Source of the DNA: Rhodocollybia butyracea
Taxonomy: Eukaryota; Basidiomycota; Agaricomycetes; Agaricales; Omphalotaceae
Direction: 5' to 3'
Assembly (NCBI GenBank): GCA_015501585.1
Contig: JADNRY010000016.1
Coordinates: 124,001 to 188,000 of the forward strand
DNA length: 64,000 nt
The notes beneath the pieces are model-generated. The model saw only the letters and a list, made by a program, of their open reading frames with translations, was not told the origin of the DNA and ran no database searches. Position numbers and translations under genes: made by a program. Positions 34,688 through 45,710 of this stretch are shown in pieces. Every line of letters starts with the position of its first letter. The stretch's first letter is position 1.

Positions 34688-35490
34688 AGAGCACAAGAAG
34701 CACAACTACATGTATATTTCAGAAACTAAGAATTTGCAAACTGGGAACTCCAAGCATATGTCTCCAAGTTGTCGTGAGATGAGCTCAGGACATCGTAGTC
34801 TTTCATAAATGAACTCCGGGCGCATTTCCAAGATTGGGCCTAATAGGATTCCACGGATTTGTCGTCGGTGACTCCTAACTATGCCGCTGGCCACTCGCAA
34901 TGTTTTTCTTGTCAAAAACTCTATGCATTCAGTTGTCTCCGCCATTAGAAGGTGATCCTCTGCTTGCATATACACACTCTCTAGCATGCTCGCTGAATTC
35001 GTTTTTTTCGAAAAATTCGCCGACTTCAGGACTAGTCCTCAATGATCCCGGCGCCTGAGATCAAATCCTGAGACTCGCAGTGAGAGTATCATAGCGCATG
35101 GTCTGCATCAAATGCACAGGAAAAAACGATCCGTCTTGTGTATGAGCGAGTTATGATGAAGTTTTTCATATTTGGTATGATGATTCTTCTCTTCTGGGTA
35201 AAATCCTTCCTTCACCCGTCTGAGGTGAAAACAACTGACACAGTCTAGAATAGCTGGTGCATAGCAATATATTCGATGGTCTTCTAGGAACTTGTACAAT
35301 GAGAGCTAGCATACCAACGGCGAAGTCGGGCAACTCCAATTCGAGACATTGGTAGATTCGTTTCCCGGAATTGGTTGTTATCTCTGAGGAGATAAATGAA
35401 CTAGTCGTCTAGAAGGAAGGTCAAAGACAAAGGCTTCAAGGTCTGACAAATGACAATTAATAAAGGTAGACGCGTACGAAGAAAAATTGG
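34688..35490. other. Intergenic region between MPH1 and tRNA-Lys
   Basis: About 800 bp. Two minus-strand frames occur (34706-34987, 93 codons; 35108-35299, 63 codons). Both have plausible composition, but I recognise neither and cannot join them into one model. No promoter-like motif supports them. Confidence 0.35.
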
Positions 35491-35499
35491 AAAAAAAAA
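35491..35499 (-). terminator. RNA polymerase III terminator
   Basis: Nine T residues on the minus strand, 19 nt downstream of the tRNA-Lys 3' end. A T run of this length is a strong Pol III stop. Confidence 0.75.
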
Positions 35500-35517
35500 G
35501 TTTGCCGTCGAACTAAT

Positions 35518-35599
35518 AGCCCACCGCGAGGGTCGAACTCGCAGCCTTCAGATACCCGCCGTAAGAGTCTGACGCTCTATCCGATTGAGCTAGGCGGGC
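35518..35599 (-). tRNA. tRNA-Lys (anticodon CTT) with an 8-nt intron
   Basis: The acceptor strands GCCCGCC and GGTGGGC pair over seven positions with one G-T. The D arm is TAGCTCAATCGGATAGAGC. The anticodon stem TCAGA/TCTGA closes a CTCTTAA loop with anticodon CTT once the insert CGGCGGGT, just 3' of A37, is removed. The T arm is GCGAG-TTCGACC-CTCGC. The insert is at the canonical tRNA intron position. The intron is complementary to the 5' acceptor strand (see findings). Confidence 0.95.
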
Positions 35600-35695
35600 G
35601 ATGTTATGAATCAATTCTACCCACTTCTGTTGTCACATGAAGGCACAAGCTTGCGTACTTATTTATGTAAAACCACTCGTTCTACTGCAACTGCC

Positions 35696-36875
35696 ATGCT
35701 GAGGAGTCATCGAGTTCGCTCAATCTTACCTTTATTAACCCCGCACTTGAGGAATACTTATGCTACAGTCTCTCCGTCCATTATAAACTTGGGAGGCCTT
35801 CCCCCGCCGCCTGAAGAACCATCGACATCTACGACTACTCAACCTACTATTCCTTCAGCTCTAGATCGGCAAATCCTGTCTGCTTCTTCTTCCAGCGAGC
35901 ACAACGTATCCCTCAGTGACCTTGTCCGCCGGTATCTAAGCAACTCGGACGCGTTCTTGACGCTTCACTCTTATATGAACCTCGGCCGTCCACTCCACGG
36001 AAAATAAATCACTGTTCGCCCACTGCAAACGTCCTTTTGGTCGCACATTGCATTCAAGACGGAGATGAGCATAAAGTCACTGTTTCGTCGGGATTTGCGC
36101 TGAAAGCAGCATCTCAGCTTCAGGAGGAGTCCTTAGTAGTTACCTGTGCGCATACATTCGAGGAGGTGCTTTATCATCTCCAAAATATCCTACGGTATAT
36201 CTTATGCGCAAACAGATTCGCCGCTCTCCCTTGATGCTCGCTGCTCACGGCCAATCGAGGCGCGTTAGTTCAGGGTCTTTTGTGATATGCAGTGAAGGGA
36301 TCTTCCCCGTAACTGATATCATATCTTCACTTCCGAGGTCCGATTTGATGATCATGAGTTGTAAAAACCCCCAATTAACAACCCTTCCTGTATCCCCCTA
36401 TCCTGCGCATCCAGGTACTCGGGTGTTGGGGCACCTTGTATCTCATGAGCATCTAGAAGAACCTGGATGGAGCCCGTGGATTCGGAGTTCCTGGAGCAAG
36501 TGGGCTGGAGGAACAGTATTAGGGTATCGTGACTTTGCTGGGAGGGAAACCATGGTGCGTGCTCCAGCTATCCGAATGTGATTGCTCGACTCCATAGACG
36601 TGTTAGCCAGGAACATATGACGCTCTTTCTCATCTCTTATTCTCACCTTTACCTACAGCCGGGTCTAGTGGAGGTCCTATCGTTGATGAGGAGACTGGGG
36701 CAGTCATCGGTGTTATGCTAGGAACCAGAATGGATAATCGAGTAGAAGGTACGAGGGGCTGGGGAGTACCCTCGGAAACTATATTTGAGGTTCGTCTTAA
36801 TACTGCAATGCGTCTGATTTCATTCTCAACGGCACCTAGATGTTTAGTTTACCGGGATTAGAAGGAAAGAAGTAA
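35696..36875 (+). CDS. Trypsin-like serine protease
   Basis: Model 35696-35987, 36059-36165, 36216-36554, 36607-36789 and 36840-36875 gives 318 aa in one frame. The N-terminus is basic and Ser-rich (MLRSHRVRSILP), possibly a mitochondrial signal. All three catalytic residues of a trypsin fold are visible: His in VTCAHTFEE, Asp in PRSDLMIMS and Ser in GSSGGPIVDEE. It looks HtrA/trypsin-like and is of a type widespread in basidiomycetes. The first intron (35988-36058) covers a stop codon and a frame change. If that segment were coding in relatives, this copy would be a pseudogene, but as spliced it is intact. A relic of its 3' end lies at 39195-39350. Confidence 0.72.
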
Positions 36876-37086
36876 TGCTGAATTTTGTATTCCCATCACA
36901 GGTCAAAATTCTACGCTAGTCCAGTCGTTCGGGCCCTGACTTTCATCTCGATTCTCCTCAGTACATCACAGAATCAGGTATCGTCTTTACATGTAGCTAC
37001 CTCATAATGGACGATCACACGAGGGGAGGTTAAGCCCAGCCCTTGCTTCATCATTGCTAGTACACACTAGTACAACATGCGTCACC

Positions 37087-38764
37087 TCAAACCGGCACCC
37101 AAACCTTCAACGCATCCGGATGTCCACCCGCATTTCCATACATGGCTGAGACAATCACTCTCACTCCCCGAAGTGTCGTGAGCGCCTTTGCAGCAATCAC
37201 ACTCAACAGCGCGCCACTAAGAACCAGAACGAAGATCGAGCCCGTTATGCCAAAGGCAATGATTCCTGGTATCGGCGTGCGGGGTTCATCACCTGGCGAG
37301 ATAGTGTCGTCACTGTCCTTGTTAAGGAAGAAGACTGTAAGGTTCAGGATGGTTAGGGAAGCCATTACAGCGAGGCTAGATATGGACAAGAATATTCTGC
37401 GTCGTGTCAGTCAGGCTGAGTAAGGGGTTGTAGGAATGGATTCCAGAGCGTACCCAATCACGATTGTCCAAAACTGTTGACTGGCGAATTTGACTTCTTT
37501 TTGCAAGGTGGCGCCCATTTGCAAAAGGACTTGTATAACGACGGGCAGGAGAAAGCCACAGCTGAAGAACGGGAAGCAATAGCACATGAGGCCAACATCG
37601 CCCCTTGTGGCACTATTTACACCGAGGGTCAGTATCAGGTGCATAAACAGAACGAAATTGCCTACCCGAAGACAGTCGAATACACCAGGCCCGCACCAAG
37701 AGTTGATACGGCAATGAGTGCGTTCGAGAGAGTGCCAGTGAGTTGTAACATGACCTGCACGAGAATGAGCGATCCATTAGGATGAGAAAACTATTGACCG
37801 ATCTAACCTGGCACCAGTCGCGGAATCCTCTGAAAGAAGTAAGCTCAGCCGTAGCTTGCGTATTGAGTATATGAGCGTAGTTGGACAGATCTTCTTCCAC
37901 GTCCTGAAGCTACAGGAACAAGGGTGGTCCAGTCCTAGTCAGCATTCAGGCGGATTGAAAGAAATGCACCACGTACATGGGACTTGAGAAGGCGCGTCCT
38001 TTTGATGCTGGCGCAATATTGATCCAAGAGTTCGACATCCTTTTCTGACAACCTGCTTTCTGCTTCCGCTAGATAGTCGGGAGCAGGAACTGCTTCCATA
38101 ACCTGATAGGTTCTCGTGTTGTTCACCAATGACGAAGAGACACCTAAGTTTTGGGGGATGGTTTTGCCTGACTAACGACGCGAGCATAAGAACAAGCCGA
38201 AGAGTCCATGAACACAAGCTCACCAATTGAAGAATGCTCGATACGTGATCAACTTCGTCATCCCATTGAGCAGGAGGTTCGGCCAGACCGAGTCTGTCAC
38301 AGATCTCGGTGAGCTGAGCAATACGGTGAGACCTGTACACCAGGAACTGTAGAGACAATGACGCTTCAAAACCTGAGCGCAAACAAAACTAATGGGATGG
38401 GACTCACCAGTTGCTTGATTCGCTTCCTGACATCGCTATACTGCTGAACCTGATCACGAAATTCCTTCTTTCTGAAGTAATCCTGGGAAAAGTTCGCCAG
38501 AGTAAGAACCATTGACCAATATCATCACCGCATACACTCGAAGATACGTACGTCCTTGTCCATGAAAGCCTTGGAAGTAGTCGGAGCCAGGAAACGCTTC
38601 AAGCTTTGCGCGACTACAACCGGCCGCTCTCAGAAAATGCATGAAAATTCAAAGTAGGTATACGCACAGGTGGCTCCCCAGCTCAGTTTACGATACTCTA
38701 CTTGCGGCACTTCCACATCTCTGAACTGGACATACCAATGGTCTTGGTTTTTGTAGTCGGACAT
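37087..38764 (-). CDS. Multi-pass membrane protein of unknown function
   Basis: Nine exons (38668-38764, 38552-38613, 38408-38482, 38224-38346, 37977-38171, 37808-37909, 37666-37754, 37454-37612, 37087-37396) give 403 aa. The first half is soluble and helical, with charged segments such as YFRKKEFRDQVQQY and EKDVELLDQYCASIKR. The second half has about four membrane helices: LSNALIAVSTLGAGLVYS, the CYCFPFFSCGFLLPVVIQVL region, FLSISSLAVMASLTILNL and FGITGSIFVLVLSGALL. There is no signal peptide. I recognise no family. All exon phases agree, so the gene is real. Confidence 0.75.
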
Positions 38765-39194
38765 TGTGACGACTGAGACTACCAGTTGAGTCGAAGACTG
38801 CGCCGAGGCTCGAGTACTCAATATAACTCGAGTGCATATAAGAACGAAGGACTCACACCATGAGGCCTGGTGCGAGGTCAGGGTCCTAACAAGCCGGCTG
38901 TCAATCAAGATCATATGTTAGGGAGGTAATTCTAATATTTGGCCAAGAAAACACAAGAAAGACAAACGGCACCAGAAGATTGGGTCTGAGCAGAGCTCAG
39001 AATTCACCCATGGTGCATGAAAAATCCCGATGCTATATGTATTGAGAGGCTTGAAACTCGCCACTGATCTAAACATTTTTACTTCCATAGTCTCATGAGC
39101 TGCGTCTATGTTGCCGTCAGCGACAGCAAGTGTGGCAGCAGCTTCAAGTGCATATCGAATCGCTCTTTACTTACCCTTGTTAGGTCAAGCCCTA
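38765..39194. other. Intergenic region
   Basis: About 430 bp upstream of the membrane-protein gene. No supported feature; it holds that gene's promoter and leads into the protease relic. Confidence 0.4.
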
Positions 39195-39350
39195 CGGAAT
39201 ACCCTCGGAAACTATATTCGTCTTCAAGGTACTAATCTTATTCTCAACGGCAGTTTACCGGGGTTAGAGGAAAGAAGTAATGTCGAATTCTGTAGCCATT
39301 TCCCTCGAAATCCTTTGCTGGAGCCTGGTACGGCTCTGACTTTCACGCAT
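39195..39350 (+). pseudogene. Relic of the serine-protease 3' end
   Basis: The words ACCCTCGGAAACTATATT, ATTCTCAACGGCA, AGTTTACCGGG, GAAAGAAGTAATG and CTCTGACTTTCA occur here in the same order and orientation as at 36770-36950, the last intron and exon and the 3' flank of the protease gene. Indels separate them. The relic lacks everything upstream. The duplication flanks the membrane-protein gene at 37.1-38.8 kb. Confidence 0.7.
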
Positions 39351-39920
39351 CTCAATGCCGCATGCCATCGCATCTCCTATATTCCTTCTTCTTACCTCTG
39401 AATATCGAGCCCAGGAAATGCAACAACACATATGACCGCGTGTCGAGATTTTGCTATCTATTTAAATCGTTTCTAGCAAGACGCAAAGTGAAGAGGTACT
39501 TTCGCCATCAAATCGAAAGCCCCCAGCTCTGGAATTAAAGACGACAGTTGCGATTCTACGAAGGACTTCCGACAACATACAGATTTCCAAACGCTTAAAG
39601 AAGGCTACTTCTCGGGACTGCTTGCACTGTGCTAAAAGGAATATTTTCCACACGTAAAGTCGGAATCATGATTGAAGCGTCAGGATGGAATATTAGTAGC
39701 GGTTTCAAGGCATATTCAGCTTATGACTACAGCCCGTTCAGAGTCCTTTAAGGTGGTAAAATCACGCTCAGAACATGCGCCTTTCCATATCCACCATAAG
39801 CCTGGCAACAGCTTCCTATACTACATGATCCCAATCCCACTCTTTCCAAACACAATATTTTGAAAATCGAAACAAATTTTCTGGGAAACAAGCTCTATAA
39901 CGTCGATTATTTCCGGGATC
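39351..39920. other. Intergenic region
   Basis: 570 bp downstream of the flavoenzyme gene. Short frames only; no supported feature. Confidence 0.45.
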
Positions 39921-41651
39921 TCATATAGAATCATGCCTCCATCCGGGAAGATCAGCAAGATCTTTCGCTGGTGCAGCACGTCTCGACTTCCGCGCGTCTC
40001 CAGATCCTGGGCGCCATCGCCAGGCTTCTCGCATGTCCTCCTGCAATGTTCCTTCCAGTAATTCCACGACGTGTTTACCAATCTGGTAGATATCAACAGG
40101 TAAATACTTCACTCAAGACAAGTTGTCTCCACTTACGATTGGAAGCAGTTTGAACGAGTGACTGGGATAATGATTGTAAACATTGTACTTATACGGCGCG
40201 GATGGACTTCGTGTACTCACCCACTATCTCCGGTAGCCAGGAAAAGATTCTACCTCAAACCAATGAGATCTATTTCGGAAATATTAAATTAGGATATACC
40301 TTCCATCGAGGATGCTCGCATATCAACAAATTTGCATCTGCGGTATCGGCACACCAGCACATTGCCCGATTAAAAAGCTCCTTGTCGTTGAATCTGGGTA
40401 GAAGTGCTGCAATAGCTTTGCGTATGGTTATTTCTGAGGCGTCAGGGTAGGTGTCTGTCGGATGACGAGCATGGGACCTTGGAATCGAAATGGATCTTGG
40501 TTTGGAGGCACCAAAGGGCTGGTGCATCTTGTATCGAGCGAAACCAGGGAATTCGTCGCAGACTTTGATGATTCCGTCTCTAGTGCAAAGGTTTAGCGTA
40601 AGATACGAGGCTGTAGATATGCATGTATATACTCATTAGGCTCAAAGAAAAACCCAAGATCTTCGTTATAAACAACAGGACATCCAGCGTAATCTTGGAC
40701 TTCTTCTGGGGTAAGCTGCATGTGAGCGTAGACCCATGCTTTAGAACAGCATTGATCTTCCAACTCGACGAGAGAAGGTGTCCATGCGCCAGACGCCAAA
40801 ACGACTCGATCAGCTAGGTAGTGAGAGCCGTCTTTCGTTATAGCTCCTAGGCACGTCTTTCCATCGTTGGATAGGATAAGGCTAGAGAATGCCCCGGAGC
40901 TGCATGACGCCATACATATGTGCTATAAGGTAGCTAGTGTAGGGAGTGTAGGCCTCAAAGACTTACTTTCCGAATGAAAATTTGACACCATGGTGCACAA
41001 GCTCTTTGCCTACTGATTCAATAGCTTTGGCTGCTGCGAGCCATCCACTTTGTTCGAAGAAGATTCCCTTCCAGCCCTTTTCTCAAGGTAAGATTGTATG
41101 TACAAGGACGAAACGATAACAGCTTGCGTGAATATCTGATCCAGCCAGTTGGGGCACACGCTGGACGATTTGCTCTTCCGTGTCCAACCATTCGGCAGTA
41201 TGGCCAAGTCCTGCCTCTTGAAGCTTGGTCATTGTGTTTCTGAGGTCTTCGATACCGTTTAGAGAGCCACAGCAGTCTAACTGCGAGTACAATATGAATC
41301 ATCTAAGCCCATAAACGGTTGGCCTGTACTTGCACGTCCTGAACGATGATAATAAGGAGAAAACGTCGGGTCCTGGGTCCTGAAGGTTACCTTGAGAGAA
41401 GCAAGTGCATAGGATCTACTCATTACCTACCACATATCCTCTGCTTCGATACTGAGTTGCTTGTCGACAGGATTCCTGAGAGAAGTACCCATTATTTTGT
41501 TCAAGTCGTTTCCAGCACTCTGAGCGCTTGGAATGGGGTATACATCAAGAACGCGAACGTTGGTATAACCATTGCGAGCAAGATGCAAGGCTGTTGAAGA
41601 GCCGATTGTGCCTCCGCCGCCAAAGATTAGTATGGACGAGTTTCGGTGCAT
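39921..41651 (-). CDS. FAD-dependent fructosyl-amino-acid oxidase (amadoriase)-like
   Basis: Nine exons (41431-41651, 41334-41379, 41128-41280, 40967-41076, 40633-40899, 40300-40579, 40221-40249, 40137-40161, 39921-40082) give 430 aa. The N-terminus has a Rossmann FAD-binding loop (ILIFGGGGTIGSSTALHLAR). SAGNDLNKI, GWKGIFFEQSGWLAAAKAI, ADRVVLASGAW, the Cys-containing MCWCADTAD and FLATGDSGHSFKLLP are all features of the DAO/FAOX family, which oxidises glycated amino acids or related secondary amines. The CWCADT Cys region matches the site of covalent FAD attachment in this family. Two introns, 41281-41333 and 41077-41127, need GC donors. No peroxisomal PTS1 is seen; the C-terminus ends DSI. 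The start is 71 bp from the divergent rhodanese. Confidence 0.88.
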
Positions 41652-41722
41652 CAAGTATGATAAGCGCCGAGCACAATGAGCAATTATTCGTAATTTCTGC
41701 GTGCTCTTCATTCTTATCCACC

Positions 41723-42355
41723 ATGTCGCTGCTACGAACCGCTGTTAGAGTGCACAGTGCTCGTCTTGTTGCACCCAGATTACAGACCATTAGATTTAAG
41801 TCGACACACACAACACCTCCTCCCTCACCTCCTCCTCGGCCAGTTGCAAAGGAAAAAGAATTCAATATTCAGAGGGATTGGGATGCAAAGATCATAAGCT
41901 ACCGTGATTTTCTCCCAAAAACAAAAAGCCCTGCTCCGGTGTGTGGTTTCACTGAACGTATACGAGTAACTTATACTTGTGTAGAACACATATATTATCG
42001 ACGTTCGAGAACCAGATGAAGTTATACAAGGAATGATTCCTTCTGCGGTCAATGTTCCTCTTTCGGTTCTTCCGGAATCATTGAACATGCCCTTTGATCA
42101 ATTTCGAGAGAAATTTGGGTTCGAGAAACCTCAACCAGACCAGGAAATTACGTTTTATTGCCGGAGCGGTATGAGAAGCGCCTCTGCTTGTGACATTGCG
42201 AAGCGAAATGGATATCGCAAGTGAGTATTTTTGCTAGTTCTAGGTGGCAATTCTAACAAACGAATAGTCTTCTCAATTTCAAAGGATCGTGGCTGAGATG
42301 GACAGAGGAACAAGTAAAGCAGGAACAAGTAAAGCAGAAGCCAGACTCAGAGTAG
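41723..42355 (+). CDS. Mitochondrial single-domain rhodanese
   Basis: Three exons (41723-41938, 41985-42220, 42268-42355) give 179 aa. The first 30 residues are basic with no acids (SLLRTAVRVHSARLVAPR), a good mitochondrial presequence. The rhodanese domain has IIDVREPDEV, the GMIPSAVNVPL strand and the active-site loop FYCRSGMRS with the catalytic Cys. It probably moves sulfane sulfur. The C-terminus carries a 15-bp tandem duplication (42308-42337), giving EQVKQ twice. The gene is divergent from the flavoenzyme gene. Confidence 0.88.
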
Positions 42356-42421
42356 TTAGCGTTGTAACTTAGTAGAAACAGGCGCTAAAGAATTACTAAG
42401 CGCTCGACAGCATTCTCTGTA

Positions 42422-43830
42422 ATGAGCAACGAGAACACACAACCGTCTGCTAGTAGCAGTAATGTTCCCATTCAGCCTCAGCCTTCAACTCCATCCCGCG
42501 GCCCAGCAGACCTTGTCGGTGTTCTAGGATCCTTGCTCAAAGTTCAAACTGGTGAACAAATGTCCAACGAACGAATATCTCATCTTTTGTTGGCCAATAT
42601 GGAAGCCCTGATAAAGCAAGGCAAGCTTACCCAGACCCAGATATTACAGGTACTGGTCCTTGCTTAAACTCCCCCTTGACAATAAAATGAGGACCAATCG
42701 CTTTTGGGTTGTTCTTGATGGAAGAATAATAAGCTAACCGACGCTGGCGTAGTTAAAACAGTTTGCTGATCAGCACAAGACAAACGGAGGGACAAATGGG
42801 GCCGGAGGATCCAAGGCAAGTTGACCTTTGATCTGTGCGCGCATGGTTCTTTCTCGATCCCGTGTTCAGGTTTCCTTTTGTCCTTTATCCTTCTTCTCGC
42901 TGACTTGTATATCTCCAGCCTTCAACTCCAACGCTAACCTCCACGCCCATGACGCCTCATCCCGGATTCAAAATGTCATCTGAAACTCCGACATTGGCAG
43001 GTTTATCTGGTTCTACCACTGCCACCGCGAACGATTCGACGTATCCGATATCTGCAACGCTAACCCCCATGCCTCCTTCCGCTAACCCTGGGCAATGGCC
43101 ACAGGCCAGACCTACACTGACAGGTGGTATGCCCGCTGGACGCGTTGTTGGTCAGTAATTATTCATCTTTCTTGTGGGCACTGGCCAAACTAATCGCGTT
43201 ACCTCAAAGGTGCTCCTCCACAATATCCGCGACCAACTGATGTCGCTGGAATGCTCACTCTTGACGATACGCGTACCGGTGTCACTGCAGCTGGTAGAAG
43301 AAAAAACACTCCAGCCGACCAAAGTATGAGGCGGACGATACAGGATTTGGTGGCTAGCATTGATCCCAACGTCAAGGTAGAGCCAGATGTAGAGGATGTG
43401 CGTTTCCTTATTCATCTTCGCCCACTCTTGAGCTAAAACACCATACAGCTTTTACTTTCCATAGCCGATGAATTTATAGATTCAGTCACTAACTTTTCGT
43501 GTCGTCTGGCAAAACACCGAGGTGGTGATACACTAGAGGTTAAGGACCTACAGCTGCATTTAGGCAAGCCTTCGTTCTCACTGCTCGGCTCTCATGCTCA
43601 TTCCTTTCGAATCAGAACGCAATCACAATATACGGATACCAGGATTTGCCTCGGATGATACTCGAATTGCTCTATCTTCATCCTCGCTCGCGCCTTATGG
43701 TGCAGCTGCTACTACTACAGGTGCTGGTAGGAAATCTCAGGCTTCTGGAGCATCTGCTGCAGGTGCAGGACTGAGGAATCAGAGGTTAAACCAAGTCGCA
43801 CAAGCCAAGAGGGACGGCAAGTTGATTTGA
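42422..43830 (+). CDS. TAF12: Transcription initiation factor TFIID subunit 12
   Basis: Six exons (42422-42649, 42753-42815, 42919-43150, 43210-43397, 43449-43563, 43616-43830) give 346 aa. The N-terminal half is Pro/Ser/Thr-rich. The C-terminal half holds the histone fold (SIDPNVKVEPDVEDLLLSI, FIDSVTNFSCRLAKHR, LEVKDLQLHLERNHNIRIPG) of TAF12, which pairs with TAF4 in TFIID and with Ada1 in SAGA. Two introns (42816-42918 and 43564-43615) start with GCAAGT and GCAAGC; no GT donor gives the right phase. The second splits the conserved HLERNHNI, so its placement is firm. Confidence 0.92.
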
Positions 43831-43959
43831 GTTGTAGTGTTATACTTGATTTGTTGCTATAAACTATAAGGATTGCATCTACATACTTTATGTAAATCGT
43901 TGCGCGTTTATTTACGCTTGGGGGTGTTGAAAGATCTAACACGTTTATATAAGCGCCCA

Positions 43960-44639
43960 ATGTTTTCCTCTGCTCTTCGTGTCGTTGCTCCGCGCCTGCT
44001 CTTTCCGGGACAAAACTCCCTCAATCTCCCGAGGTTAATCAGACATGGGAAATACACCTTAAGGCCTCTGTTATCTCGGTCCATGGCTACACCGCCTCCC
44101 CAACTAAACGTTAGGTTTGCGGACGTTATTCTTCAGTATCCGGATTTGAAACCAACTCAAGTTGTTGTCCGCCGCTAGCTCATTGTCTATGGAACAATAT
44201 CATAAAATCTCAGATGAAGCTATGGATACACTTCTAGAAGAATTGGAGGTGATAATCGAGGATAATGGGGACCCTTCATACGAGGTGGAATATCATGTAT
44301 GTGCCGCTTAGCTTTACCGTGTTTCATCTTGTTTATGCTCGCATTTAGAGTGGAGTTTTGACTCTGAAATTAGGCGACACGGGGACCTATGTTATCAACA
44401 AACAACCTCCGAACAAGCAAATATGGCTATCTTCGCCGTTCAGGTGAGGGCATTGACACCAGGTTCTAAACTTTAGACTTGATCCTTTGTTCGGCAGTGG
44501 ACCAAAACGGTACGATTACGATGAAAGTGACGGATCCTGGCGGTATTCGCGCGACAACAAGAGGCTAGATGAGCTTTTAAATGAAGAACTTGGTCGAACA
44601 TTTACTACCAAAATTCAGCTTACCCTGTCATCCAAATGA
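43960..44639 (+). CDS. YFH1: Frataxin
   Basis: Four exons (43960-44109, 44162-44296, 44349-44443, 44498-44639) give 173 aa. A basic mitochondrial presequence ([14 protein letters not shown]) precedes the frataxin fold: [17 protein letters not shown] acidic helix, [20 protein letters not shown] and [15 protein letters not shown]. Frataxin regulates mitochondrial Fe-S cluster assembly on ISU1 and NFS1. The first intron uses GTTAGG and an acceptor after CTCAAG; it is the only join that avoids the stop at 44176. The gene follows TAF12 in the same orientation with 129 bp between. Confidence 0.92.
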
Positions 44640-44947
44640 TCTAAAAGTGTTCTAATGTAATCTACACAGATCTTCATACTAATAATCTGAAGGAAAAGAA
44701 TACAAGTTATTTACTGTAAGGATAACACTTGTGAAGTGAATGGAGCCAATGCGGGCGATAACTTACAAAGTTTGTGCTGTGAGATTGGAATGATGATACA
44801 TACATGCGGAATGGATGCAGGATATATGAATGCCACGATAATAATGCGGAAAGAAACAATAGGAATATCCAACTGGGAAGAGCAACCTTCAGATTGAGGA
44901 ACTGGTCTGGGATATGAAACGTACCTGTTGAATGCCAGAGTCTAAGG
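44640..44947. other. Convergent 3' intergenic region
   Basis: 308 bp between the stops of the frataxin gene and the unknown gene on the other strand. No supported feature. Confidence 0.5.
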
Positions 44948-45575
44948 TTATGTGTCATTATTCCCAAGCTTGGGTCCAAGCTCCCGTCGTCGAGAGAGCA
45001 CTACCGAGCCCAATAATCTACAAGAACAAATTAACAACTTGGTTCTTAATCGGTCCAAGTCAAGGTCACCTGTTCATTTCTTCATAGTGTTCTCGAACCG
45101 AGTCAAATTCATGTCGTTTTTCTTCCGAGGCAAGTGGCATAGTATCGTAATGTTCTCGTTGATGAAGAGGAGCGTCAGGCATGCCTTTTCCAGGTTGGTG
45201 AAGGGGATAGCCGTAGTCATGAGAGGTTTTGTCAGAGTGGCCTTGATTGGAAGAGAATAAAAGTCTGTGACGCTGAAGAGCATGTAATTCATGTAAGAAA
45301 TCGTTGGTCGATTTGTATGTCGAGTCTGGAGAAGTATTGCGCGGGACATCGTTATCATCGTCGATGATATCTTCCTCTCCATCATCTTCATCACCAAAAC
45401 TTTGATACAGCACATCTCGTGGCGTGCCCCAGCCTCTCATTTGACCATCGAGAACTGGTGGGTCAACTCGTCTGCGCTTTGAGTCACGCAGCTTTTCGAA
45501 AGGAGTTGTGTCAGAGATAATAGGAATGTTAGATAAGGACGAAGGTGGAGGAGACGATGCTCGTCGTTTCAGCAT
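44948..45575 (-). CDS. Small basic/acidic protein of unknown function
   Basis: Two exons (45070-45575 and 44948-45017) give 191 aa. The N-terminus has a nuclear-signal-like SKRRRVDPP. The middle is acidic (DEDDGEEDIIDDDND). The C-terminal part is helical and charged and ends with VREHYEEMNRLLGSVVLSR then RRELGPKLG, which looks conserved and is created by the splice. I do not recognise the family. The start is 135 bp from the divergent WDR70 start. A nuclear role is only an inference from the basic cluster. Confidence 0.65.
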
Positions 45576-45710
45576 AGCGAAATTCAGCGTTCACTGCTAA
45601 GGAGGCTGCTTAGCGCTGGTGATGGACTTGAAGTTGCACGTGCTGTAGAGTACGCAATCAGCGCTAAAACATTGAAACATTACTCAGGGCGTTCTCTCTT
45701 TTGCTCCAAA

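Noticed and set aside
34706..34987. 93-codon minus-strand frame overlapping the MPH1 3' flank
   Set aside because: It has plausible composition but no recognised content, no joining exons and no promoter signal.
35988..36058. Stop codon and frame change suggesting a protease pseudogene
   Set aside because: An intron from 35988 to 36058 has matching phases and yields a 318-aa protein with all three catalytic residues. I keep the pseudogene reading only as an alternative.
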